Positions 8,310-16,924 of a DNA stretch of 64,000 nt are shown here, piece after piece. The stretch spans positions 107,855 through 171,854 of the forward strand of contig DKZK01000013.1 in assembly GCA_002493625.1 (NCBI GenBank), in the 5' to 3' direction. The notes under the pieces were generated by a model, which saw nothing but the letters and a program-made list of their open reading frames with translations, was not told the origin of the DNA and made no database searches. Position numbers and translations under genes: made by a program. The first letter of the stretch is position 1. The number at the start of each line of letters is the position of its first letter. The DNA comes from Lachnospiraceae bacterium UBA7076. GTDB taxonomy: Bacteria > Bacillota > Clostridia > Lachnospirales > Lachnospiraceae.

Positions 8310-9416
8310 ATGATAAAAAAATTTTTTAATAAAATATTCCGAAAGGGAATAACAACGCTGATAATTTTTATGGGCTTTACGCTTTCCTTTTTAATGTTTT
8401 TGTATTATGACACCTCAAAGCGCCTTGTTGAAGCGGAAATGCAGGACGGGAGCATATACAGGCATCGTTATGGTACTACGGCATTCATAGCCGGTGATGA
8501 ATTTGACCTGAGTATGATTGATACGTCTGATTTTAATGATTGTGATATTATTGCGGCGGATTTGAATTTTTTTGTTGGAGACGCTGAAATGCCGCGGATG
8601 TCAAATGTGGTTATCACGGATAAACCATTGATATATCCCATTGTGAAGGGGCATTATCCCAGGCAGGAGGAGCTTGACAGCGGAAAAGGCTGTGTTGTTC
8701 TTGGCAGGGGCTTAAAGCGTCATACATATTCAAGAGACGGAGAGGATTACATTAAAATTAATAAGGAGGAGTATTGTGTCACGGGGTATGTGGCGGCTGC
8801 GCATTCGCCTGTATTGGATAATATTGTGCTTGTCTATTACAAAAATATAGGGGAAAGAGCAATGAAGGAGCTGTTACTCTGGAAAAGGATGATGGGGATT
8901 CCTGTTTTGTTTCAGAGTAATTCGTCAACAACGGAGGAAATAAACGAAAGGTTAGGTGTCTATGAGAAAAAATATAATCCGCTGTTCAATATTTCCGCGG
9001 AGAAATATCAGATTTCGTTTTCCACAAATGCTGCCGAGGAAAAATATGTTGATATTGCCGCTGTCATTTATGTTTTTTCCCTTATTCTTATAGTGATTAC
9101 AATTTATTACTGGTATACGGTAAACAGGAAGGAATATGCAATCAGGCGAGCTTACGGCTATTCCTATGTTCACCTTGTTTTAAAGGTTATAGGAGAATTT
9201 GTTTTATATATCGTTTTTTCAATTATCATTACGGAAGCGGTGCTGCTTCTTACGGATGTTGCTGAGGAACGGCTGATATTTGACATGATGGACAATATAA
9301 AGGGACATATAAATATACTTGGCAGATATATATTTATCACGCTGCCGATTATAGCTCTTGCGCCTGTACATTTCCTGACAAAAACAGAGCCGGTAACCAT
9401 TATAAGGAGGGAGTAG
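8310..9416 (+). CDS. FtsX/MacB-like ABC permease half, first
   Basis: 368 residues with the MacB-type layout: one N-terminal transmembrane helix (about 14-32), a large extracytoplasmic domain (about 33-245), then three C-terminal helices (about 248-270, 288-310, 340-355). The cytoplasmic loop NRKEYAIRRAYGYSYVHLVLKV is the coupling-helix region typical of FtsX-domain permeases. It is followed after 3 bp by a second, divergent permease half and then an ATPase, so the exporter is likely a heterodimeric membrane pair plus one ATPase. MacB-type systems act by moving periplasmic or surface substrates mechanically, often peptides. The substrate here is probably one of the exported proteins encoded just upstream. 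Confidence 0.8.
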   Translation: MIKKFFNKIFRKGITTLIIFMGFTLSFLMFLYYDTSKRLVEAEMQDGSIYRHRYGTTAFIAGDEFDLSMIDTSDFNDCDIIAADLNFFVGDAEMPRMSNVVITDKPLIYPIVKGHYPRQEELDSGKGCVVLGRGLKRHTYSRDGEDYIKINKEEYCVTGYVAAAHSPVLDNIVLVYYKNIGERAMKELLLWKRMMGIPVLFQSNSSTTEEINERLGVYEKKYNPLFNISAEKYQISFSTNAAEEKYVDIAAVIYVFSLILIVITIYYWYTVNRKEYAIRRAYGYSYVHLVLKVIGEFVLYIVFSIIITEAVLLLTDVAEERLIFDMMDNIKGHINILGRYIFITLPIIALAPVHFLTKTEPVTIIRRE

Positions 9417-9419
9417 CAT

Positions 9420-10577
9420 ATGTGCTTGTGGTATGCGTTGTGCCAGCTTTACAAAAATAAAATTCAAACCGTGATATCCGTTATAATGATTACCCTGAGC
9501 TTTATCGTTATCACTTATTCCGGTATTACATATTTGCAGTTCCGGGGGAATGAATGGAAGGCAGGGGAGGTAGTTGAGGGGGATTTTAAAAATATTTATC
9601 ATATAAATCTTATCAATTATCTTGCTGCGGGGAAAAATGAAAGTTATCTGCTGAATGAATGGTATCAATGGATTCAGGAACAGCCGGAGCTCAGATGGTG
9701 CGGCTTATATTATTACTATGAGGAAGAAAAAATAATGTATGCTTCAGGGGAGATTCTGAAAATGTGCGGAATAGAGGTGGAGCATACAGAGGAAAAATGT
9801 GCATGGGTGGGATGTGACCGGCAGGCAGAAATACCTGTGGGCAGTAAATTTAAGGACGCAGATATTGAATTTGAGGTTATATCCTGCCTTGACAAAAACA
9901 GCAGATTTATAGGAGATTCTTACATATCCGGCATGGCTGTTTTAATTTTGCTGGATGAGTATGTGATTGTTGATTCGGATGTTATGATTAAAGAAAATCC
10001 CTCCGAGATTGGAAACGGCATTATAAATAATCTGTACTACGAGGTGGAAAAAGACAGTGATGCGGCGCTTTTTGAGAAAAAACTTCGGGATAAGGCGGAT
10101 GAGCTTGGACTTGACATTTATGGAATCAATAATCTTGAATATTTATTTGAGGCGAATGCCCGTGATGCAATGGAAATGGCAGGAGAACGGTATTTAATGC
10201 CGCTTGTTCTTGCACTGTGCGCCTGTGCTGCCATGTGCGTCTGTTCCATGCAGTCGTATCAGATGAACAGGCATGATTCATCTGTTATGTTGTCCTGCGG
10301 CATGACAAGGCGCGGCATTTCCGGTATATATGTGTGTGAAAATCTGATAAAGATTTTGTCGGGATATTCGCTGTCCCTGATGTACTGGGTACAGAAAGAC
10401 AGGGAAACGAAGCAAAAAACATTCATTATGTCACCGGATACTTATTATGTATGGCGGGAATATCTGAAATATATGTTATTTATATGCCTTGGGCTTTGTT
10501 TTGTGTATACTGCTTTATGCAGCATACCGGTCATGTTCAAAATAAGAAAAAATAAATTTATATTATGCAGGGAATAA
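9420..10577 (+). CDS. FtsX/MacB-like ABC permease half, second
   Basis: 385 residues, again with one N-terminal helix (about 12-34), a long extracytoplasmic domain, and a C-terminal membrane part beginning YLMPLVLALCACAAMCVC near residue 258. The coupling loop SVMLSCGMTRRGISGIYVCENL is present. The segment between the second and last helices holds the unusual YWVQKDRETKQKTFIMSPD. Sequence similarity to the first half is low, so the two are complementary subunits rather than duplicates. The ATG follows the previous stop by 3 bp with GGAGGGAG upstream. Confidence 0.78.
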   Translation: MCLWYALCQLYKNKIQTVISVIMITLSFIVITYSGITYLQFRGNEWKAGEVVEGDFKNIYHINLINYLAAGKNESYLLNEWYQWIQEQPELRWCGLYYYYEEEKIMYASGEILKMCGIEVEHTEEKCAWVGCDRQAEIPVGSKFKDADIEFEVISCLDKNSRFIGDSYISGMAVLILLDEYVIVDSDVMIKENPSEIGNGIINNLYYEVEKDSDAALFEKKLRDKADELGLDIYGINNLEYLFEANARDAMEMAGERYLMPLVLALCACAAMCVCSMQSYQMNRHDSSVMLSCGMTRRGISGIYVCENLIKILSGYSLSLMYWVQKDRETKQKTFIMSPDTYYVWREYLKYMLFICLGLCFVYTALCSIPVMFKIRKNKFILCRE

Positions 10578-10591
10578 CGAAGGGGTAGAAG

Positions 10592-11260
10592 ATGATTCAA
10601 TTAAAAAATATTACAAAGGAATACAAGGGCGCATCCTATAAAACGACAGCCCTTAATCACGTAACCCTTGATATTCAGGAGGGGGATTTTGCGTGTGTCA
10701 TGGGGAAGTCCGGGTCAGGGAAAAGCACACTGCTGCATATCATCGGATGTATGGATATGCAGGACGAGGGGGAATATTATCTTGACGATATATGTGTAAA
10801 AGATCTGTCCCCGTATAAGCTGGACAGGCTTAGAAGGGAGAAAATCAGTTTTATTTTTCAGGGCTATGAGCTGATGAACCGATATACCGTGTGGGAAAAT
10901 ATAGAGCTTCCGTTAAATGCAAAAGGGATAAGGGGCAAAAAAAAGAGAACAATCATTAACGATATAATGGAACGGCTGGAAATAACAGAGCTTAAGGATA
11001 AATATCCCGGTCAGATTTCGGGAGGCGAACAGCAGAGAACGGCAATTGCAAGGGCATATGTTATGGATACGCCTTACATTGTGGCTGACGAGCCGACCGG
11101 AGCATTGGACGAAGCAAATTCCGACCGTATTCTGGATTTGTTTGAGAGCCTGCATCATGAGGGAAAAACAATTATTCTCGTGTCCCACGATATGGATGTG
11201 GCGCAGCGGGGAGATTACATAATCAATTTGCAGGATGGGCATATAAAAAAGGAAGATTAA
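10592..11260 (+). CDS. MacB/LolD-type ABC transporter ATPase
   Basis: 222 residues, the size of a free-standing LolD/MacB-type ATPase. Walker A GKSGSGKST near residue 37, Q-loop FIFQGYELM, signature SGGEQQRTAIARAY near 140, Walker B YIVADEPTGALDEANS, H-loop VSHDMD. The VADEPTGALD and signature sequence are diagnostic of the antimicrobial-peptide/lipoprotein exporter branch. It powers the two permeases encoded 15 bp and 1.2 kb upstream and precedes the response regulator by 21 bp. Confidence 0.93.
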   Translation: MIQLKNITKEYKGASYKTTALNHVTLDIQEGDFACVMGKSGSGKSTLLHIIGCMDMQDEGEYYLDDICVKDLSPYKLDRLRREKISFIFQGYELMNRYTVWENIELPLNAKGIRGKKKRTIINDIMERLEITELKDKYPGQISGGEQQRTAIARAYVMDTPYIVADEPTGALDEANSDRILDLFESLHHEGKTIILVSHDMDVAQRGDYIINLQDGHIKKED

Positions 11261-11281
11261 TACATATTGGTGAGGTAAAAA

Positions 11282-11959
11282 ATGAAATATGATTGCTTGA
11301 TTATTGATGATGAGAAAATGCTTGCAGACAGTACGGCAGAGTATTTTAATATGTTTGGAATTTGTACGTCAGTTTGTTATTCCGCTTCAGAGTGCAGGGA
11401 CTTCTTTCGTGAAAATACGGCAGAGCTTTTGCTCCTTGACATAAACCTTGGAGATGGAAGCGGCTTTGAGCTGTGCAAGGAGCTCAGGGAAAAAACAGAA
11501 ATCCCGATTTTATTTATCTCCGCCCGAACCAGCGATGATGACCAGATTATTGCCCTGAGCATAGGGGGAGACGATTATATTCAAAAGCCATACTCTCTTG
11601 GCGTTCTTATGGCAAAGGTGAAGGCTGTGAAAAGACGTTTGGGAGGTGGTGACACTGCGGGGTATTCAGATGAAAGAATACAGGTTGATTTTGACAAAAG
11701 GCAGGTTCTTGTGGATGGAAATGAGGTAAAGCTCACCTCCCTTGAATTCCGTCTGCTGTCCTATCTCATAAAAAATGAAAATAAGGTCGTTACAAAACAG
11801 CAGCTTTTTCAGGAGGTATGGGAGGATAAATTTACAGGGGATGGAACCTTAAATGTACATATCCGAAAAATACGCGAGGCAATTGAAGCCGATCCGGGGA
11901 ATCCCAGATATATTGTTACCGTATGGGGTGACGGTTACAAATTTGTTGGAGGAAAGTAA
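11282..11959 (+). CDS. OmpR/PhoB-type response regulator
   Basis: 225 residues. Receiver domain with acidic pair IIDDEK, phospho-acceptor Asp in LLLLDINLGDGSG (about residue 52), conserved Thr/Ser in FISARTS and Lys in YIQKPYS. C-terminal winged helix (about residues 130-224) with LTSLEFRLLSYLIKN, VWEDKFTGDGTLNVHIRKIR and YIVTVWGDGYKF. It overlaps the kinase gene by one base. Likely target: the transporter group it ends, perhaps at the duplicated leaders 6671 and 7730. Confidence 0.94.
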   Translation: MKYDCLIIDDEKMLADSTAEYFNMFGICTSVCYSASECRDFFRENTAELLLLDINLGDGSGFELCKELREKTEIPILFISARTSDDDQIIALSIGGDDYIQKPYSLGVLMAKVKAVKRRLGGGDTAGYSDERIQVDFDKRQVLVDGNEVKLTSLEFRLLSYLIKNENKVVTKQQLFQEVWEDKFTGDGTLNVHIRKIREAIEADPGNPRYIVTVWGDGYKFVGGK

Positions 11960-13218
11960 TGAAAAACACAAAAATAATAACAGCCCTGCTGCTCATTTTT
12001 GCTGTGGAAACTGTGTGTCTCATATATTTTATGACAAAATATACGGCGTGGGAGCAGGATGCTGTTTTAGTAAACGAGGCCGTCATGTCTGTGCAGGAGG
12101 ATTTGGAACATATAGAAGCCCACGAAAACAGGACAGGGCTTGATTACGTTGTCATAAATCCGGATGGAATGGTTTTATTCCGGACAAGAGAGGGACTTAG
12201 CGAAAGCATAAATGAAGCGGTAATACACCGGGATACGATTCTGGATATTGAAAATAAAAACAGCATTGCAGGAAAAATCATAATTTACAATGACAGTGAC
12301 ATGGTATTTGACAAATGGAGTAATACAATGGCGCATGTAATTCTTGCGGCAATGCTGCTGCAATGCGTAATCTGTATCGGTTATATGATATATCTGAATT
12401 ATTTTTTAATTAAGCCCTTTCAAAAGCTTAAAGATTTTGCCCGGAGAGTGGCAGGCGGCAATCTTGATATTCCCCTTGACATGGACAGAAAAAATATGTT
12501 CGGCGCATTTACGGAGAGCTTTGATATCATGCGCTCCGAGTTAAAATCGGCGAGGATTGCGGAGGCGGAGGCAAATGCCGGTAAAAAAGAGCTTGTGGCA
12601 AAGCTGTCCCACGATATTAAAACTCCCGTTGCAAGCATAAAGGCGGCAGCGGAGGTTGGAGCAGAGCTGGCAGAAAATGAGAAGCTTAAAAACAATTACA
12701 CACAAATTGTCTCCAAGGCAGATCAGATTAATACCCTTGTTACAAACCTGTTTACGGCGTCCCTTGAGGAGCTTACCCGGATTTCCGTATCGCCCTGTGA
12801 TATGGAGAGCAGCGGGATTAAAACCCTCCTTGAAAATTCAGATTATCTTGATTATGCAAAAATTCCGGAAATTCCTGATTGTGTTGTATATGCAGACGGA
12901 CTTCGCCTTCAGCAGGTGTTTGACAATATTTTTGCAAATTCCTACAAATATGCGGGAACACCCATCGATGTATCCGTATGCAGAAAAAATAACAGCATTG
13001 CAGTATGTATCGAGGATTATGGGGGCGGCGTTGCCGCTGATGAGCTTCCGCTTCTAAAGGAAAAGTTCAGAAGGGGCGCAAATGTAAAACATATTGAGGG
13101 GGCAGGACTTGGTCTGTATATCTCCGATTATTTCATGCGGGAAATGAAGGGAGAGCTTATTTTGGAAAACGGAGATAAGGGATTTAAGGTGACGGTTGTG
13201 ATTCCCTTAAGTAATTAA
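11959..13218 (+). CDS. Membrane sensor histidine kinase
   Basis: 419 residues. Helix 1 at about residues 8-25, an extracytoplasmic sensor loop of about 85 residues, helix 2 at about 115-138, a HAMP-like region, HisKA with AKLSHDIKTPVASIK (His near 220), and HATPase_c with N-box FDNIFANSYKY, G1 EDYGGG and G2 GAGLGLYISDYF. Partner of the response regulator with which it overlaps. The sensor loop is much longer than in Bce-type kinases, so it probably detects its signal outside the membrane. Confidence 0.93.
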   Translation: MKNTKIITALLLIFAVETVCLIYFMTKYTAWEQDAVLVNEAVMSVQEDLEHIEAHENRTGLDYVVINPDGMVLFRTREGLSESINEAVIHRDTILDIENKNSIAGKIIIYNDSDMVFDKWSNTMAHVILAAMLLQCVICIGYMIYLNYFLIKPFQKLKDFARRVAGGNLDIPLDMDRKNMFGAFTESFDIMRSELKSARIAEAEANAGKKELVAKLSHDIKTPVASIKAAAEVGAELAENEKLKNNYTQIVSKADQINTLVTNLFTASLEELTRISVSPCDMESSGIKTLLENSDYLDYAKIPEIPDCVVYADGLRLQQVFDNIFANSYKYAGTPIDVSVCRKNNSIAVCIEDYGGGVAADELPLLKEKFRRGANVKHIEGAGLGLYISDYFMREMKGELILENGDKGFKVTVVIPLSN

Positions 13219-13301
13219 GGGGAATTTGCAGCTTTCAATTTTTAAATTTAAGTAAGTTATGGAGCTATAGAGCTATCTAATTCTGATACTTAAATATTTA
13301 C

Positions 13302-13344
13302 TTACAAAAGTGTAATTTTTATTTAAAGGTCTGAGCGATATAAT
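13302..13344 (+). promoter_or_regulatory. BceR-like operator and promoter of the Bce module
   Basis: TTACAAAAGTGTAA (13302-13315) is a perfect TTACA-N4-TGTAA inverted repeat, the form reported for BceR-type regulators (TNACA-N4-TGTNA). TATAAT follows at 13339-13344, and no -35 is recognisable, as expected of a promoter that depends on the activator. The rest of the 198-bp gap after the previous kinase holds AT-rich sequence and the R4 hairpin. Confidence 0.65.
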
Positions 13345-13352
13345 ACTTCCAG

Positions 13353-13390
13353 ACAATTGCGAAAAACATAGTTTTGCAATTGCCTGTAAT
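13353..13390 (+). promoter_or_regulatory. R4 leader hairpin of the Bce module
   Basis: CAATTGC (13354-13360) pairs with GCAATTG (13376-13382) around GAAAAACATAGTTTT, whose AAAAC/GTTTT ends extend the stem. GCCTGTAAT follows, then the Shine-Dalgarno GAAAGGAAAGG. The hairpin begins about 10 nt after the -10 box and so sits at the very 5' end of the predicted transcript. Confidence 0.5.
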
Positions 13391-13416
13391 ATTGTGAAAG
13401 GAAAGGTGAATTAGAT

Positions 13417-14181
13417 ATGCAGGTTTTAAAGATTGAAAATCTAAAAAAGTATTATGGTGTAAATACCAATATTACAAAAGCAGTAAACGGAATCTCATTT
13501 GAAATGGATGAGGGAGAATTTGTTGCCATGATGGGTGCAAGCGGAAGCGGTAAAACAACGCTTCTCAACTGCATTGCAACGATTGATGTGCCAACAGGCG
13601 GCTTTATTACGATTGGTGACAAGGAGATAACGAAAATTAAGGAGGATGAATTAGCTGATTTTCGAAAAGATAATCTGGGATTTATATTTCAGGATTTTAA
13701 TTTATTAGACACAATGACAATTGAAGAAAATATTGCTTTATCCTTAATTATAAATAAGGCGGACTCAATGCATATTGATGAGAGGGTAGAGGCAATGGCA
13801 GCAAAACTGGGAATCAGTGATATATTAAAAAAATTTCCTTATGAAGTGTCAGGCGGGCAAAAGCAGAGATGCGCCTGCGCAAGAGCGCTTATTAATAATC
13901 CTAAAATTATTCTTGCGGATGAGCCTACGGGGGCATTGGACAGTAAATCTTCCAGAATGCTGCTGGAAACGATGGAACAGATGAACAGGGAATTAAAGGC
14001 AACGATTTTAATGGTTACCCACGATTCTTTTTCCGCCAGTTTCTGTGAACGGGTTTTATTTTTAAAGGATGGGAAGATTTTCAATGAAATCGTGAAAGGC
14101 GAAAAAACAAGAAAAGAGTTTTTTAACGAAATTATCGATATGCTTACATTGCTGGGAGGTGACGCAGACAATGTTAGGTAA
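13417..14181 (+). CDS. BceA-type ABC transporter ATPase
   Basis: 254 residues, the usual size of BceA-type ATPases. Walker A GASGSGKTT near residue 42, Q-loop FIFQDFNLLD, signature VSGGQKQRCACARAL, Walker B IILADEPTGALDSKS, H-loop VTHDSFSASFCERVLFLKDG. The last motif, with HDSFSASFC, is typical of the Bce branch. Together with the permease it forms the transporter that both protects from peptide antibiotics acting on the lipid II cycle and signals flux to the kinase. It overlaps the permease gene by 11 bp. Confidence 0.94.
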   Translation: MQVLKIENLKKYYGVNTNITKAVNGISFEMDEGEFVAMMGASGSGKTTLLNCIATIDVPTGGFITIGDKEITKIKEDELADFRKDNLGFIFQDFNLLDTMTIEENIALSLIINKADSMHIDERVEAMAAKLGISDILKKFPYEVSGGQKQRCACARALINNPKIILADEPTGALDSKSSRMLLETMEQMNRELKATILMVTHDSFSASFCERVLFLKDGKIFNEIVKGEKTRKEFFNEIIDMLTLLGGDADNVR

Positions 14182-16147
14182 ATTAGCAGTAAGAAACGTC
14201 AAAAGAAGTGCAAAGGACTATGTTATATATTTAATAACAATCATTATCTCATTTTCACTTATTTTTGCGCTTAACTTAATTTCAACCTCTGAAGCCATAA
14301 TGAATTTATCACAGGGATTAAATACATTTCAATATATAATGTATTTTATAAATGCAATCGTTTTAGGCGTTATCTGTTTTTTGATAAATTATACAACAAA
14401 ATTTATATTTGAAAAAAGAAGTAAAGAGTTCGGAATGTATGCGCTGCTCGGAATTAAAAAAAGAAAAATAAATAAAATGTTTCTTTTGGAAAGTCTGCTG
14501 CTTGGCTTTATTGCTTTAATCATATCCATGCCGGTCGGTTTTTGCGTAAGTCAATTCCTGTCTTTGTTTATAGTGAAAATACTGGAACTGCCGCAGGCAA
14601 TTTTTATTGGTTTAAATGTAAAATCTTTTGTTTTGCTTGCCATATACTTTGCGCTCATTTATCTTTTAGTATTATGGCGCGCAGGCAGAAGAATGAGAAA
14701 ATCTACAATTAATGATTTATTAACATTAGAAAAGCAGAATGAAATGAAAATAACAAAATCAAAAAAACACAGAAATATTTTATTTTTCATAAGCGCTGCT
14801 CTTGGAATTTTTTCTCTAATTGTATGGTACGTAAATTTTAAGCCGGAAGCGGTTCAGGAATCGTCAATACTTTCTGTGGTGCTGATATGCTTATGTCTGT
14901 TAGTTGTAAGCATATATGGCATTATGATTAGCGCAGGCGATTTTATATTATCGGTTGTATTAAAAAACAATAAAATAAAAAATAGTAAAGACAACCTGTT
15001 TATAGCAAGAACATTCAGCGCAAAAGCCAAAACAATGGGCTTTGTATTTGGTACGTTGTCCATGCTTATTACACTTTCCATACTATTTTTAAATATATCC
15101 GGTATGAATAAAGGATTATATGATTATCAGATTGATTCAGAGTCGCCCTTTGATGTTGCAGTTACGGATAAAAAAGAACACTTAAAGGATTATCTGGATA
15201 TTATTGAAGAAGACTATACTATAAAAAATGATTTTATTTACGATATTTATAAGGATAAAACAGCAGCAATTTTAAAGACCACCCCGGCATACGACTATAA
15301 AAGCGACGAAAGAAGGTTTGATCCGGTTATACGATTAAGCGATTATAACAGACTGCTGGAATTAAGGGGACAGGAAAAAATAAGTTTAAATCAGGACGAA
15401 TGTATCGTACTTTCTGAAATTCGCTTTAAAAATGATATGAATAATATAATACCGGATAAAATAGCGTTGTCAAACGGAACAGAATTGAAAATAAAGGATT
15501 TTACGACAACCGGATATTGGGCAAGAATTTCAAACGAATATTATACCATTGTCGTACCGGATAAAGCGGTAGATGCTCTGGAAACAGATACAAGTCATTT
15601 AGTAGTAAATACAAAAGAAAAAACAAAAACCCAGTTAAAAGAAAAAATGAAAACAAGACTAAAAGAATATATGACCTATATAGATGAAAATGGGGAGGAA
15701 GATGAGACTTACTATAACGTTGTTGTAAAAGGAGAGCTGATAGAAGCAACAAATACAATGACAATGATTATATCTACTATCTGCATTTATATGGCATTTA
15801 TATTTATAGCAAGCGCAGGGACTATTATTGCAATTCAATCACTGTCTGATTCCAATAAATATAAATACAGATACAGGGTTTTAAGTTATCTGGGTGTTAA
15901 AGATGAAAATATTTATAAAACAATAAGAAAGCAATTATTAATTTTATTTGGTATTCCGGTTATATACCCAATACTAATCAATTTTTGCCTGATTTCTTCC
16001 GTAAACAATGTTTATAAGATAATGCTTGCAAATAATACAGTTTATTTATCTTATTTCATTGCTACTGTTTTGGAGTTTCTAATCATCTATGCTGTATATT
16101 ATATTGCCGCATATTTTAGTTTCAAAAGGAATATAACGGAAGCTTAA
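14171..16147 (+). CDS. BceB-type ABC permease
   Basis: 658 residues with the BceB layout: helices at the N-terminus, the helix bundle with coupling sequence KRSKEFGMYALLGIKKRKINKMFLLE, a large extracytoplasmic domain (about residues 315-525) between helices 7 and 8, and a C-terminal FtsX half with YRYRVLSYLGVKDENIYK. The ATG at 14171 starts MLGKLAVRNVKRSAKDY, the conserved N-terminus of the family; an upstream GTG is in the ATPase gene's Shine-Dalgarno region. BceB binds the peptide-lipid complex and controls the partner kinase directly. The precise drug cannot be read from sequence. Confidence 0.93.
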   Translation: MLGKLAVRNVKRSAKDYVIYLITIIISFSLIFALNLISTSEAIMNLSQGLNTFQYIMYFINAIVLGVICFLINYTTKFIFEKRSKEFGMYALLGIKKRKINKMFLLESLLLGFIALIISMPVGFCVSQFLSLFIVKILELPQAIFIGLNVKSFVLLAIYFALIYLLVLWRAGRRMRKSTINDLLTLEKQNEMKITKSKKHRNILFFISAALGIFSLIVWYVNFKPEAVQESSILSVVLICLCLLVVSIYGIMISAGDFILSVVLKNNKIKNSKDNLFIARTFSAKAKTMGFVFGTLSMLITLSILFLNISGMNKGLYDYQIDSESPFDVAVTDKKEHLKDYLDIIEEDYTIKNDFIYDIYKDKTAAILKTTPAYDYKSDERRFDPVIRLSDYNRLLELRGQEKISLNQDECIVLSEIRFKNDMNNIIPDKIALSNGTELKIKDFTTTGYWARISNEYYTIVVPDKAVDALETDTSHLVVNTKEKTKTQLKEKMKTRLKEYMTYIDENGEEDETYYNVVVKGELIEATNTMTMIISTICIYMAFIFIASAGTIIAIQSLSDSNKYKYRYRVLSYLGVKDENIYKTIRKQLLILFGIPVIYPILINFCLISSVNNVYKIMLANNTVYLSYFIATVLEFLIIYAVYYIAAYFSFKRNITEA

Positions 16148-16154
16148 CATTTCA

Positions 16155-16234
16155 GGATGCTTGAAAATATATGTTGAAGCAGGATGTGGCGTGGATGATG
16201 TTTGAAAATATATACCGAAGCCGGATATGGATTG
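16155..16234. repeat. Two degenerate ~41-bp direct repeats
   Basis: TTGAAAATATAT occurs at 16161 and 16202, each followed by GAAGCxGGATxTGG. A weaker third relative (GAAGATATATTGCGGAAGC) follows the kinase gene at 17926. They fill the 117-bp gap between the permease and response-regulator genes, where no promoter is clear; regulator binding or simple duplication are both possible. Confidence 0.4.
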
Positions 16235-16264
16235 AATGATATTTCAAAAGAGGGAGATTTATAA

Positions 16265-16924
16265 ATGGAAATCGCAATTGTTGAAGATGATAATAAAATC
16301 AGGGAAGAATTAGAAAAATTATTAGAAAGAAATAATTATAAGGTTATACGGATTGAAAGCTTTAATAATGTTTGTCAGGAATTAAACAACTATAATCCGG
16401 ACCTGATTTTACTTGATATAAATCTCCCTTTTCAAAATGGATTTGAAATTTGTAAACAGATTAAAGGGGATAAAAATATTCCGGTCATATTTGTTACAGG
16501 CAGGGATACCACAAAAGATGAACTGATGAGCATTGAGGCAGGGGGCATGGACTTCATTACGAAACCCTATGACACAATGATTTTATTGGAAAAAATAAAA
16601 AGAGCGATTAATTTGACAAATCCGGAAAATTATAGGGAAATAAGCAAAAATGGTTACACACTCGATTTGCATTTATCTCTGCTGAAAAAAGATAATATGC
16701 AGGTGGAATTAACGAGAAATGAATTTCGAATTTTATACTATTTCTTTATGAATGACGGCAGAGTTATCACGAAGGAAGAATTATTGGAAAAGCTGTGGAA
16801 TGATAAGTATTATTTGGATGAGAATATTTTAATGGTGAATATAACCAGATTGCGAAAAAAAGCGAAGGAAGTAGGAATCGATGACCTTATAAAAAATGTC
16901 AGGGGAAAGGGATTTACTCTATGA
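16265..16924 (+). CDS. BceR-type response regulator
   Basis: 219 residues, OmpR family. Acidic residues IVEDDNK, phospho-acceptor Asp in LILLDINLPFQNG near residue 51, Thr in FVTGRDTT, Lys in FITKPYD; winged helix with LTRNEFRILYYF, LWNDKYYLDENILMVNITRLRKKA and NVRGKGF. The lengths and the LDENILMVNITRLR signature fit BceR. It should bind the TTACA-N4-TGTAA box at 13302. The gene overlaps the kinase gene by four bases. Confidence 0.93.
   Translation: MEIAIVEDDNKIREELEKLLERNNYKVIRIESFNNVCQELNNYNPDLILLDINLPFQNGFEICKQIKGDKNIPVIFVTGRDTTKDELMSIEAGGMDFITKPYDTMILLEKIKRAINLTNPENYREISKNGYTLDLHLSLLKKDNMQVELTRNEFRILYYFFMNDGRVITKEELLEKLWNDKYYLDENILMVNITRLRKKAKEVGIDDLIKNVRGKGFTL

Noticed and set aside
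11853..12143. Overlapping 96-aa + frame across the response regulator/kinase junction
   Set aside because: Out-of-frame shadow of two well-supported overlapping genes.
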